This document shows, one piece after another, positions 24,097-36,673 of a stretch of DNA of 64,000 nucleotides (positions within the stretch are counted from its first letter, which is position 1; the number at the start of each line of letters is the position of its first letter). The stretch is taken from the NCBI GenBank assembly GCA_030562195.1, contig JAUJPP010000003.1:38136602-38200601 (forward strand), written 5' to 3'. The notes below the pieces were generated by a model that was not told where the DNA came from, did no database searches, and saw nothing but the letters and a program-made list of their open reading frames with translations. A program made the position numbers and the translations under genes. The DNA comes from Nipponacmea schrenckii (Eukaryota > Mollusca > Gastropoda > Lottiidae).

Positions 24097-24585
24097 CGTT
24101 ATGGTGGATTTATACTTAAACGCCGTAAAAAGTTTTTACACGCTTTGATATGGCGTTTACCGGCGTTATTCAGCGCATCGATTTATACTTACATCGCCAG
24201 CGAGTCACGCCGTATAACGGCGTTTGACGGCGTCACGTTTTCCAGAGTTCAACTGTGTTTGATCTTTTCTTCAAACATTGACAACGCTGATATCAGTTAT
24301 GTAATTCCATAGCTTATGACATGAATGCGCGATGTATCTATCTAGCTATAGATAGAAAAGATATATAGAAAGAAGAAGTTTCGAATTGATGGTACCTGTA
24401 TATTTGAAGGGATTATGCGATTTTCGTACATTTCTTGTACTCCTGTAGACTTTTTACATATATTCAAGACCCAAAAAAGGTCCGCGCATGACCAGCGCGG
24501 TCAGGTCTGGCGTTTCGCGTTTTACGGCGTTAAACGGCGTTTAACGGATTTGATGGCGTAAAAAGTATAAACCCAGCTTTCGTTA
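24097..24585. mobile_element. Non-autonomous TIR element with CG-rich ends and candidate CGTTA target duplication
   Basis: The left end tggtggatttatacttaaacgccgtaaaaag is complemented by the right end ...ggcgtaaaaagtataaacccagctt. Subterminal arrays of the word acggcgttaaacggcgtt make this the most CpG-rich stretch nearby. CGTTA occurs immediately outside both ends (24097-24101 and 24581-24585) and may be a 5-bp target-site duplication. No transposase. It resembles Harbinger-like or other TIR MITEs with 'tttatactt' ends. Class not settled. Confidence 0.65.
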
Positions 24586-24599
24586 GAGTTACGTCAGAC

Positions 24600-24830
24600 A
24601 CACCTTCCCCCTCTCACTCCTGACCCACTCAATTTCAACGTACGTATTGTGCATGTTCAAAAATTTATTTTGGCTGTCAGCGTACCCCGGCGTACTAGAA
24701 CCGTATTCCAGCATACCCTAGCCTGTTTCAGGGTATGTCAGCGTATGCCCTATAAATTCCACACATTCCTCATACGCTGGCTCTATACTCTAGAATGTGA
24801 CAGCGCCTGAAGACCAAGGTGGGGTTGAAT
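24600..24830. repeat. Palindrome-rich segment (cagcgta-type words)
   Basis: Contains cagcgtaccccggcgtac, cagcataccct...agggtatgtcagcgtatgcc and catacgctggct, which are inverted repeats of each other. The spacing suggests another decayed TIR element next to the one at 24097, but its ends are not clear. Confidence 0.4.
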
Positions 24831-26469
24831 GTCAAGACAGAAATGGCAAAGCCTTTTCCAATGGCCAGAACATCTTTTAAAAATAATTTTCTCTTTGAAC
24901 GAATAGGTCATTGACGTAGTTGGTCATTAGCTTTGTCTTGGGAACAGTGATTCAGGTAGAAATCACACGAAAACAAACTTCATAATGAATTGTATAAAAC
25001 AAAATTTTGCACATAAACTCAAGGATGTACTCCAGTGCTAAGGACGATGGACATGAAAGGCTGAAAGGCCATTTTCGTTGGTTTATTTGGATCTTGTATC
25101 TCTTGGTATATATAGTCATCAGAAGTAATAAATAGAAAATAGGCTAGGAATATTTGAAGGAATTATGCTGGTTTAGTGTATTTCTATGTAGCCTATTTTC
25201 TGTTTATCACAGTCCAAAGACTGAACTTGAATTTCAAATTTCATGTATTTGAAGACTCAAATTTCAATGACGAGCGGTGAATACTATTACTGATTAGCTG
25301 AAAATTGGTATGATTGATCAAACGAATCGCGTACATTGACACCTTTTGACAGCCTTCCTTCAAATTAGCCTGAACGCACACATGGAATCACTGATGAGGC
25401 AAAGAACATCATTTGTGAATTAACCAAAAAAAGAATAGGTACACAAAGATGATAATCAAGCATAGTAATTCCCTTTTTTTCTGTTTACATTCTAGAGAAT
25501 AGTTCACCATGTCAGATAATTATTTGCATTCCAATCAAATTCAACCTGCGCTATTCCAATGATATCAATAACGTGATTTGCATAACAGTACTGTTACCGG
25601 GTTCATAACACACCTCTCGACAAGATAAAACCCTCAAGTATGTTTTTTAAAACCGAAACTTCATTGATTCTGTTAGAAGTTGTAATATAATTGTACTTTG
25701 TTTCAAAAATTATTCCACCCAAGGTGTATATGTTTGGAAGATAAAATATTTTTTTATTTGTTTTATACAAAGATTCTTGTACGTAATTGCCTATATTTAG
25801 ATAATTGAAACAATCTAAAAAAAAAAAACATACACACCAATCCTACTGTTCCACACTGAAGGAAAACAAACTTATATCAGAGAAATTTATTACTGTTTAA
25901 TTTATTCGGATACGATTCAATGTGACTGCAAATACTGTCCACTTTTTTAAGTTTTATTTCATGTGTTTAATTGTTTCAAACATTAGCTAATATCAACATT
26001 GCCTTGGCACACTGAGTAACAGAAAAAGTAGGATGTGGAACTTCATATAATTTGTTTTGACCTGGAATACTTCCAAACTTATCTTTGAATTTTACACTAC
26101 GTCTCCACTAAGTTAATGGTCATAGGTAATATTTTATTATCGTTACCATAATCTGTACACCAGATTTAGCCCAAATACTCTATGCATTAAATAAAAGAAC
26201 ATAAGTTCTTCTGGAGGAGTATAAAGTCTTTCATTAATTCAAATTCCTTATCAAGCAGCAATATATAAGTTTTCGGGCTGAAATATCTGACCATCATAGC
26301 TGGTAATTCAACCAGTTACATGGAAACACTCTGAAATTCAGATATAAGCCATGCAAAATCCGATATTGCTTAGACTATTCCTCCAGGTTAAACCACTAAA
26401 GAATAATTAAAATCACTTATGAATATCTTGAAAGATTGACCTAGACAATTGGAGTCGATCGGTCTGCCT
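24831..26469. other. Gene-free DNA, parts resembling interiors of nearby TIR elements
   Basis: 25237-25310 (gaagactcaaatttcaatgacgag...tactgattagctga) resembles 34863-34915 inside the element at 34491. 25155-25175 (aatatttgaaggaattatgc) resembles 24401-24420 inside the element at 24097. It is probably a further decayed member. No gene seen. Confidence 0.4.
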
Positions 26470-28110
26470 TGAATATGATAAATAAGCAGTTCATATTCAT
26501 TTTATGAGTATCAACGATATAATGTTGGAAACTTGATAACAGAGTTGTTGAAAGAAGACTTTTAAATCGTCTAGAAGCCAAAAGATGAAGTGTGATAAAT
26601 CTGTAGTTGAAACAGTATTATATCGATGCCTATTTAACAATAGATTATTGTACATCATAATCGTATATTGTGTTGCCTTATAACAGATGAAAAAGCTATT
26701 AGTTTTATGTTGAACGTCTATGATTTATTGATTATACAGGTAACAGTAAATAAGATTAAGAACCACTGGGCTTTGTTTCCTTTGGCTTCAAGAAACAGAA
26801 GTTATTATACTTACTGGTCTACTGATTGATGGTGTGTACAGTCTTAATACAGGATGTATGCCTTTTTCAAGCTTGAAATAAGCATGGTAAGTTTACTTTA
26901 AAAAAATTAAGTTTCTCCTTTTTAAATCTAATCTGGCTAAATAAGCTTTGTTGATACTCGTTATATGGAGTTTATGTTAAATCACGTGTCCCAGATGCCT
27001 GCATGTTGCTTGTTAACAATAATAAAAATATCATTTATTTAAAAGAACCCAACTACAACTGTATACAATTATGAAGCTACAACAAAAAATTACACACGCT
27101 GATTCTCGGCACGTATACACATTTTAAGGCCTACCTGGTACAATGTCATTCTGGCTGAATGATACTCAGTTACTGTGAAAATGTACAATTTTATGAAATA
27201 ATCATCAGTTAATTGACCTCATTGACGTTATAACAAAATGTGTTTTAATGATTATGTTCTGCTTATAAACAGAGTCTAATATTGAATTATATATCGAATG
27301 AAACGTTAAAAGTACCCTTAGATTAGAAGCTGGTAATATTAACATAAATATCAAGATATATATGGCTGTAGGTGCCGATATCTGTTTAGTCTATCGCTAA
27401 CCAGGAAGTCAGTGACTGTAAAGTACTTGTAGCGGATTGAAGTATTAAAAAAAGTTTTAATACTAAAACCTCTTCATTGTAGAGCCAAGTTGTATTCATT
27501 AGTAGAACCGACCATTGAAGAAGAAAGGTTCTAGAATATCCAATCGGATTAATATTCATTCTTTTTATTTCTTCCTAGTTCTTTCAGGTCAGTCACTGTT
27601 TTCTCTTTTTTTATTTCATGAATAACTTTACAGATCTGCCTATCGTATGTCGGATTTTAAGAAAAATAGAGTTTGTTAAGGTCTAGCTTTCAATATAATA
27701 TGCAATATATATATGCAGCTAAAAATGCAGCTCCTAATAATCCTCAACATATGTCACAAACAGCTAAGACAAGTATGAAGGTTTAACTCCAAAGAATTGT
27801 ACGCCTAAGATTCTTTGATTGAGGACACATCGGTTTGACGCATGTAGTTTCTGTAGATCAAGAAAACATCGTAACACTCCTCTAATAGCATGAAGTCATC
27901 ATCTGGTTACTTTTTTTGAAATAACAGTAACCATTAAAAAGCACCAAAGTTGGTTTACAAAAGCAGATCAAATGTTCCCCATTGGCAAATTAAAAATCCA
28001 TTTAATAGTTATTCTTTTTAATAGTTATAATTTATCATCATTATCAGAATAATAGTGTTTTACTTTATTTTTATGGACCTGTACGATAACATGTTGTTTT
28101 ATACACGTTA
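26470..28110 (+). repeat. Diverged segmental duplication, copy B
   Basis: Counterpart of copies A and C. The left 180 bp (26470-26650) pairs with 19990-20170 only as the reverse complement. The next block (26655-26900) pairs in direct orientation, so one copy has suffered a local inversion. 27345-27600 is the best-conserved part, nearly identical to copy C for about 110 bp. Non-coding. Confidence 0.72.
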
Positions 28111-28949
28111 ATTTTCAAAGCATATAATTGTGAATACCTTAAAAGATACGTATGCTATAATATATACTTTATATATATATATAAGAGAAACCGATTTACG
28201 TACAATAAAAATTGACTTAAGGTTTCCTTTGCATTATAATGATAGATTGGATTTGATTAGTTGTTGATGGAAACTACAAATTAACCTTCAGAGTATAATG
28301 GACAAAATCAGCAGCAACCTTCAATCAGTGTTTCACATATTAAAACGTAGTGTTTGTTCTGTGAGACATATCTTTAAATTTTGATGGTATATACAAGGGA
28401 AAAAAATGCACTATACTATTTTGCTTCTGCGACTAGGATAATAGAATTGGGTCTTAAAGTCATTTGATAGCAATGGATAGCACCATATATCCTATGAAAC
28501 TGCTTGAAACTGTTTAGAAAATGATGCAGTTATTAGAAATTTGAAACTTAATCAAGTCTTAGTGAACCACTCGAGATTCAAATTAAATGAAGTACTTGAT
28601 TACTTAGATAATAGCATTTTAAAATGCATAGATTCTCTTCTACAAATCAAATCTGTCTCGCAAAACAACCGGAGAATAGCTGTATAAAATAGTTTTCTTC
28701 CACTGAAAGATACTTTCGATGAACCGACGACAATTAAAAAAGTTTAATTAACATTCATATTCTGAGCAATAAGATTTGAACGATTAAAAGCAAAGATCAG
28801 ATATAACGAGAAATACAAAAAAGTGATTCTAGTTATATCCGATATTCTCTGGATTAGTTGGAGAGTTTCTGAAACATTGATAGGTTTAGATGTGTTATAA
28901 ACGAAGTGTTCTTGTTAAAAAACGATTTCACAAATAGCCATAATTATCA
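28111..28949. other. Gene-free DNA with a short AT microsatellite
   Basis: tatactttatatatatatataag near 28163 is a short TA repeat. Nothing else recognised. Confidence 0.45.
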
Positions 28950-29105
28950 GCGGCCTTATTCTTCAAAACTTAACTTAAGATGGTATTAATATTCGGTCAT
29001 CTGATTGATCAATCAATAAAATCGAAATCGATATTTAATATCGTAAAGCTTACTCTCTTTAAAAATCTTTATTTTATTTTAGTTTAGTTTTTGAGAATAG
29101 GGCCC
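28950..29105. mobile_element. Short MITE, 'ggccttattct' family, copy 1
   Basis: The left end gcggccttattcttcaaaacttaacttaagatg is inversely repeated by the right end agtttttgagaatagggccc, about 155 bp overall. The left end matches the reverse complement of the right end of the element at 33492 over about 30 bases, so the two are one family. Confidence 0.7.
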
Positions 29106-31980
29106 AGACAGATAACTAATGTATGATATAGTTGTACGAAGCAATATTCATTCATGATCTTAAACGTCGAATCACTGTGGGTGGTAAAGAACATATGATA
29201 ATACCATTTGTTAATCTAAATAACTATAAAAAGAAACCTCTAATAGGTACAAAATGATGTAGTTCGCCGTTGGAATGTGTGTTTTTTTGTTGCTGTTGTC
29301 TGTTTACAATCCAGAGAACAGTTCACTATTTCCAGGATTAATATCTGTCTTGTTATTTAACTGATTTTATATTGTCTTATTAGTTATCATTATAAATAAG
29401 CCAACATCAATAGCACAACGAATGAAGGTTATTTTATCGATGATCTGCTATCTATAATTCGAACGATGCCAAATACAAACAATGAAGATTAGAGTGCTGA
29501 TAATCATTGTTATCAAAAATAAACATCTTTTTATTAGAGGTTGTATGAGAATAATATTGACTTATTACCGTTCAGAAATGGTTAGAGCAATAATCGAAGG
29601 AATTACCAGAATATTTGCATACAAACTTTAATCTAATAGTCTACAAACCTAAGCTGGTTAAGCCCATAAGAAGAACAAACCGCAAACCTTATTAAAAACT
29701 TAAGCTGGCTTTTGAATTCAATGTGCACCCACGAGGAATTTCCGCTGGAATTGGCATTTTCAACTTATTGCACTGATTTACTCTTCATTTACTTCAAAAA
29801 TGTGACTTGATCGATATTCTGACAGAAATACGTGCAGTTAATATTTTTTAAAGAAATTGGGAATTTTAAGAGTATTTTTTTGTTTGTTATAGGTTTGATG
29901 TTTGTAAAATAAATTCAACTCGCACGATTTATAATATTATCTATACCTCAGAATTAGACATATTTCAAGCATTTCTTACATTAAGTCATTTATTTGCGAC
30001 TGCCAATCTGTAAATTGCAAACCAGAAACAATTTGTCTCTTTGTTAAATGTGAATAAACATTCTCTAAAACGATAAACCTTCAAGTACCAAAATAATAAC
30101 AATTTTCTTAGAATGTATTGATAGTAAAATAGCTTTCCTTTTAAAGTAAGTTCCAATTGAGATATCAAATTATTGGAACACTGAAATTGTGCTACAAAGA
30201 TACATGTACTTGTACGTGATTTTTGAACGAATTCAGAAGCATTTACAATGTACCTTGTTTATAAACGAAATGATGTGGAAGAAATATGCCATTATTCTGT
30301 ACAAATTGTACACAGACAGGAGAAAAAGAAAAGGATAAATACGCTCAATAGTTATCACCTAGTTTGACTAAAGCAAACGTACCCTTGGATTTCGTCCTAT
30401 GTAATACAAAACGATTTTGGGTAATTAAATAATTTATTTTTCCATTCAGTATGGCATTCATGCACTACATCGATCCCTTTTTGTTCTAGAAATAGAAACC
30501 CCCCTCTTTTAATATTTTGATGTGGAACTCAGTGGATTTCAAACGTTATCTCTTATCAGTTTTAAGACATTGCACAATCTTAATTAACATTGCATGGTAG
30601 AATCTTACACTCACTAAAGAACAGAACTTTTACAATTTCAAACATGCAATGTTCCTTAAAATAGTGGGGGTTTGTTAATTTTAAAATTACGAATTTAGCT
30701 TCGAACTAAAATGTCTTATCATTGCATTACAAGTAGTAAATTTAGGCATCACACTATGTATTTATGTTTATCAAGTGATACATATGTTATCAAATATCAA
30801 GGAGAAATAATCAGTTTTGAAGTAACGTTTCTTTCAACAAATATACACATTAAATTTCATATCATTCAAATAAATAAGTGGATGGTATTTTAATAAAAAG
30901 CAATAAACTTGAAAATATATAGGCTAATGAAGAGCATGTTTTGCAAGCTATTTGCGATGTGCTGAAAGTGTACGAGGGCCTTAACCGATGTTGTGTAATC
31001 AGATCTGATTAGGTGTGAAATTTGTTTCTTGCAATCTGGTTAAATGTTAATGGTATACGCCTAAGGCTCTTAGTGTAAAAGAATTAAAGATTCATGGAAA
31101 TATGTTTTGTATTCAATTAACTGTAAAGATAATCATGATAAATACACTGTACTGAAGTAAACTGTAACAAATAATACTGATGTTGGAATAATCAGATATT
31201 TCCTAATTAGAGGAATAAGTTACCGTCTAGAATTCTTGTCACATATTTCCTGTTCTGTATCCTTTAGACATCAATTAGCCTAATATATTTTAGATTTTAA
31301 TATATCTTAATAATTCACATCGGATTCTGTTGAGACTATTTGTAGAATAAAGTTTAGATATCTTTGAAATATTCTTGAAGTGAAGGAGGCAATCTAAGTC
31401 TCTAGATCTGAATCTATCACGTTGACCTTGAAATTAAGGAGAGTAAACTTGTTTATTACAAATAAAGTTCTAAATAATGGACGTGGTTAAGTAGTCCAAC
31501 GGATTATGTTGTGAAAAGCGTCGAGAAAATGTTCAGTTCTTGTGTATTAGCACTCGTCTTTTATAATTAAATTATGATGTATTACCGTAATCCTACCCTA
31601 AAAAGAATTTCCATTAGCATTATGTGGAGCTTACAATTGACTGACAATAACAGAAGACCTATTGCACAAAGCATTTCTTCACAAAATAGAGCATAAAGAT
31701 ATTTACACGAATACAAAAGACATCCGAGTGGGGATTGTTGATATCATGTAAACATTGTTCCTGAAATTACAAATAAAGCTGGCTTGATGAAAACCAGATG
31801 GTAATTACGAAACATCAAGCCTACGCAGACCTGTATAAATCCATCCATTTAAAGCTAAATACGAACATGCCTTTTTATCATAATTTGTTTCTTTTTTTTA
31901 AGGTTTCAGATATAACAGTACATTCCATAAAATATCCATTATTGTGTGAAAGATTTCATTTTAGAACTGGGCTGAATGTT
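29106..31980. other. Gene-free AT-rich DNA
   Basis: No gene or clear repeat recognised. Several 60-codon frames are present but have neither conserved motifs nor coding-like composition. Confidence 0.4.
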
Positions 31981-31984
31981 ACAC

Positions 31985-32052
31985 ACGATTAGATCACTTT
32001 GGTGTATATCAATTGTAATCCATGTGAAATAAAGAGTTTATTATTATTATTA
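31985..32052 (+). mobile_element. Retroposon 3' end with (TTA)n tail, copy 3
   Basis: tttggtgtatatcaattgtaatccatgtgaaataaagagtttattattattatta shares the exact aataaagagtttattattattatta terminus with the element at 13690. The upstream part differs. Confidence 0.6.
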
Positions 32053-32580
32053 AGTAACGTCAAAGTGAAGTTATTTTTCTAATTCTTCTGAATATATCCC
32101 TATGTTTCCCAATATTGAACCTTACCCTTCTGTTATGTTTAAAAACAAACACAATTTGGTCGAAATACCTTACGTGTAAATATGTATGGAATTTCTACTC
32201 TTTGTTTTCCTCATTAGAGAATAACTTTGAAAGTTTGTGCCAACATCGTTATCGCTTAAAAGATTAAAGCGCCAGTTGATGATTATTATCCAGATACTGA
32301 TATACAAGGCACCTGTTTTTAAAAATTTCCTATCACATTAATTGTTTAAATTGTGTCGTTCTTGGTAAAATATATCTACTCTTTGTACACATTTATTGGT
32401 GCCAAGTATAATTTATAGAGGAATGTACTGAATGATACGTTACTTTTATCAACTTAGTTTTTATGTACTTAAACTACACAATCTTCTTTCGGATATATTT
32501 TGTTGTAACAAGTAGTTCGATTCATTGATTCATTACCAAATATATGAATTCACGTACTTGCTATAGTTTTCTTTCGATGG

Positions 32581-32898
32581 TTATGTTAATGTGAGTGGAA
32601 TGCCTTTCATGACAAGCAATGTAGTACCTAATAAGGGATTTATCGAAGTCGTCATTGGCGAAGTACAACCTTTCAACCACTGAGAAATAGGTAAATATTT
32701 GAGGTGGGATGCCAATACATAATTTCCTGCACTCTGTAACGAATAGCGTTCTGTAGTTAAGCGTTGACAGTCATTCTTCAACCCACGTCCAATAATCGAA
32801 TTATGCTCCAACAAGACTAGAAGAGTTGCAGGATACGCAAGCTGTACACGATTAGCAAACTCTACAACTAGTCTGTCGAGTTCCATAGCGATTGACAT
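32581..32898 (-). CDS. Open 105-codon segment, possibly a 3'-5' exonuclease-like scrap (unconfirmed)
   Basis: An ATG-led minus-strand frame, open also upstream of the ATG. It has a more balanced amino-acid composition (L, S, T, R, G) than its AT-rich surroundings. Residues about 35-48 (IIGRGLKNDCQRLT), followed by a NYV-ASHL stretch, faintly recall the 'VG-GLKND--RL ... V-L--LA' pattern of RNase D/WRN-type 3'-5' exonucleases. The catalytic D-x-E part is not present, so at most this is an internal exon or a fragment. A candidate acceptor (acatacag) lies just upstream on the minus strand. It may instead be a chance frame or part of an unrecognised transposon. Confidence 0.3.
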   Translation of the reverse strand: MSIAMELDRLVVEFANRVQLAYPATLLVLLEHNSIIGRGLKNDCQRLTTERYSLQSAGNYVLASHLKYLPISQWLKGCTSPMTTSINPLLGTTLLVMKGIPLTLT

Positions 32899-33491
32899 AA
32901 ATGTATAATGTAAGCTGTATGTTATTTCTTGTTGACTATTCGTGAATGTTGAGTAATCGGTTGTTTTTAACTGGTAATAGAAAAATAAGACTCATGATAA
33001 ATATTCACATTTTTTGGCATCGTATAGATCGTTATACTTTCTTGATAGAAAAGAAAATATCGAATAGTTGGTTTCAAAGTTAAAATAAAATCACACCCCT
33101 AAGAGTAAACTCGGATTATAACCAAATATTAGAAAGATTACAGATGGATTGCTGCAAATATTCCAAGGGTACGTATTTATATTTTTGTTCGGATGTTAAA
33201 GGTCTAGATCAGATCATTTTCCCTCCGATAAAAAAACAACAACAGAAAACAAAACAGTTCAAGTATGGGAATAAACCAGCGAAAAAGAGCCAACTAACTT
33301 CGATTAATCATTTGGACCTTCATCAAGAAGTATCTAACGGTAAAACAGTGTTTTTGTCAAAACTTACACAACCATTTCAGACCAGCTTTTGACCCGAACC
33401 TCTGGAAGGATAAACCGGAATGTTAAATTTGAAGATAATATTCACCTGATAGGGACCTCCTTGAAGGTCAGCATTTCATACTATAATAACT
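32899..33491. other. Gene-free DNA
   Basis: An 82-codon plus frame (33144-33392) is lysine- and glutamine-rich with no recognised domain. I do not call it a gene. Confidence 0.4.
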
Positions 33492-33639
33492 AGGACCTTA
33501 TTCTCGAAAACCAAATAAGGTCAAATACAGATTTTAAGAAATACGGATTTCTAATTGGATGATAATAATTTGAAATGGACCAATCAGATAAATGGAACAC
33601 TATAATCATCTTAAGTTGAGTTTTCGAGAATAAGGACCC
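33492..33639. mobile_element. Short MITE, 'ggccttattct' family, copy 2
   Basis: aggaccttattctcgaaaac at the left and gttttcgagaataaggaccct at the right are inverted repeats of about 17 bp, enclosing about 110 bp. Right-end sequence caacttaagatgattat (minus strand) also occurs at the left end of the 28950 copy. Confidence 0.78.
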
Positions 33640-34490
33640 TGATCATGATACTTGAATTAGCAGATGGATTGATAGATAGGTCTTAAAGAACCTAAATATA
33701 ATCAGAAAAAAAAACATTTGTGGCTTAGTTTCTGTTTTCCATCATTTTTCTTATGCTGTTGACAAGAACAATAATGTTTAATGATGATGAATGCGTGGAT
33801 GAATTTTGATTGATTTACAGCTTATGACAATATTATTATTTCGTTAAAGGTTAGATTAATCTTGGTCATGTTACATATAACGATGTTATTGAATTAAGTG
33901 TATCCTAGCAAGAAAATCAAATAATGGAACGAAATATATTTGCACAATTAGACTTTAATCTTGTTTTGTTGCTCACAAATTTAATCTTACGCTGAAAACT
34001 AATAAAATTGCATAATATATATCGGTTGCAATTATTGTTAAGGTCTTAACACTAACTATAATATTTTAGATACGTTACATTCAAGGTTCTAGAAGTAAAT
34101 TCAAGTTAACATTAGAAATGCTTGTGACCTTGTTTAGTCTGGGTCATCATCTTGGACAGATTACCGTCACTCATTGTAGCTTTGTAACGTATAATCTACC
34201 TGCTTGCTGCAACAAGTTAAACATAATTACATTAGTGCAGCAAATCCGCTGCTAATGATACAGTCTTTGTGTGACATTTCAGGAACACAATAATATGGTA
34301 TACTACTCTTGATGATGACTATGTAAATTGTAGAAACAGTATGTACAATACAACATACGGAGGAATAGTTTACCATAATATTGTGTTCCATTATTTGATT
34401 ATAATTATAGGAATAAAATATTAATCCTGTTGCTATAATGGTGTTAACAATGACTGCATGGGCTTGTTAATCTTATATCAAACCTTTAAT

Positions 34491-34975
34491 GGGGCCCAGG
34501 CTTGATTTTGAGGGGTCGTTTTGGGCCTTTGTTACATTTAAACAGTCCTCAGAAATATTCAAGCTCTGAGAAAATTGCAAAATACCTTGAAATATGCCTC
34601 AAACAAACAAATTCACTTTTCATTTTTTTTCCGTGCTGTACGCGACTGGTCTCCAGTCTGAAAATTGTGTGTCCTGTTGACAAAGTCTACAATTGAAAAA
34701 TGCGTTGTAGTCTGTTCATATAGATGACCGCTATTGCACGACGGGAAGGATAACTCTTTGATTATCAAGACGAACCGTTTTCCAATATGGCGGGACGTTC
34801 GTAATTTCTTAAGACATTATGATTTTTCAAACACGGATAATTATGGATACAAATTATTTTGAAGGCTCAAATTTCAAAGGTAAGCTCTGTAGACTATTTC
34901 TGATTAGCTAAGCAAAAGATTTCATGTGTTTGAGGCTGTCGGATGATTGTCCGAAACAAATCAAGCCTGGGCCCC
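34491..34975. mobile_element. Non-autonomous element with 18-bp perfect TIRs (ggggcccaggcttgattt)
   Basis: GGGGCCCAGGCTTGATTT at 34491-34508 is exactly complemented at 34958-34975, 485 bp end to end. There is no transposase, and no target-site duplication is obvious in the immediate flanks. Sequences just outside both ends (tttaccataatattgtgt..attatttgattataa at 34370 and tttacaataatattgtgt..attatttaagtataa at 34989) resemble each other, which may be an older duplication around the insertion. Confidence 0.75.
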
Positions 34976-35009
34976 TTGCAGCAGTAGTTTACAATAATAT
35001 TGTGTCTAT

Positions 35010-35035
35010 TATTTAAGTATAACTATACTTAAATA
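35010..35035. repeat. Perfect palindrome with 12-bp arms
   Basis: tatttaagtata, two bases, then tatacttaaata: a near-gapless hairpin immediately right of the element at 34491. Confidence 0.8.
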
Positions 35036-35039
35036 TAAC

Positions 35040-36349
35040 ATCATCCAGTATATCTTACTCAAACTTTATGAAAGGATTCAATTAACAATAAAAACTAAGT
35101 AAATCTCTTTATATGTCAATTCCGATTAACAGTTTCATTCTATTTCAACACTGACTGAATATGCTGATCAACCTCATATGAAACTATTGATAATAATGCA
35201 ACTTTAATATAATGTCATCATGATTCCCACGTCGTGTTTTCGCTCTACATATCGGATATGACAATGAATTTAGACTACATTAAAGCTATAATTGATTCCA
35301 AACCACAGGAAATGATTAGACTGACTAAGGCTACATTTGAATTAAAAGCTCAATCAATTATTTCTATTTATTGGTTCCTGTAAAATTATTTCGTGTCGTG
35401 GTCGATACATTTTTTTGACAAGTTATTATTCTTAATGTCATAGAAGCAGACTATATTGGAAACATGACATTTACATGCTTTCAAAAAATATGTTCAAATT
35501 ATATTTTAATAGCTTTTGTTTGCCAATAAACAGTAATAATTTTAGATTACGTAAATGCCTGCCTTCAGCAGTGGAGAGCGTAAGCATGACACGTGTATTG
35601 GTATATTGAAGGATATATAGCTAATGTGACACAAGAAATGTTGCTATTGCAGTCAAGGTATTAGACTAAATTCGTAAAATCTTGAAATATTGAAGATGCT
35701 GCATTCGCTTTTCCTATATAATCAGTTGTTAGATATAATAATTTATCAATAGTTTTTAATTTAAGTTCACTTTACTTAGAAACTCGTTGTCAAAAATGTC
35801 TTTTACTTTAAAAGATGGATACATTTCTTCAGTCTAACAACTTTTCAACATATAATTTACTTCAAAATTACGTCTACAACATCTCATAAGCCTTTGTTAA
35901 ATAACGTGTAATAAATAATATTAATGCTTTCTTTAAGTCTTAAAACTTTACCATAATGCTCTATTTTCTTACCAACCTTTTCCCACTCTGTCTGGACTCT
36001 ACGATTCCCTTTAATCGGAATATCCTTTTTTTCATTTTCCTTATTAAACATTTCCAATACGCAAAAGTTTAAGTAGAAGTACAAGTGGTACTTGTTAGGT
36101 TCGAACACTGACTGAAAATCACAGATTGTGGTCTCAGATAAAATAATTTCTTCTTCACATGATGTATTCTTTAAGTTCTCTGAACTTCAAAACATGTAAT
36201 TTTTCATTCTATTTATACATATTTCAGCAATGATACTTTATGGTTACGGTATATTCCATTTTTTTAGAATGACAATTTTGATGGACTATCACAAACTACA
36301 CAGTACTTTGTGATCTACATCAAGGACATAGCGAACGGCATATTTGTAA
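35040..36349. other. Gene-free AT-rich DNA
   Basis: Nothing recognisable. A lysine- and glutamate-rich 74-codon minus frame (36108-35884) has no supporting signals. Confidence 0.4.
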
Positions 36350-36673
36350 TGTTACAAGGGCTACTGCGTCTTATCATGGAAATAAAATTTGAGTTCTAAA
36401 GAATGGTCAATATAAGTTTATATTTATCAGTGAAATTGCCAATAGAATCCGATAAAATCTGGAAAACTCTCAAAACTAAGTCAATTTTGAAAAACGCTTT
36501 TAAATCAATTTAATAAGCGTTTTCAATAATCAAATGCATCCTTATGGATAATCAATTAGGTTTTTTTTGATAAATAATTATATTGTAATTTATGGCATCG
36601 GGTATATTAACTATTGAATAGAGCTCTTATTGGCCAGCTTTAAAATTTCAAAGTCAAGCATTTCTAATATTAA
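36350..36673 (+). mobile_element. TTAA-flanked MITE, copy 2 (degraded)
   Basis: Same orientation as the copy at 17406. Shared parts include gtcaatat(a/g)agt, aaaatctgga(t/a)aactc(a/t)caaaactaagtca, tttcaataatcaaatgca(c/t)c and ttatggca(g/t)c(a/g)ggtatatt. The right TTAA (36670) is kept; the left terminus is mutated. Confidence 0.78.
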
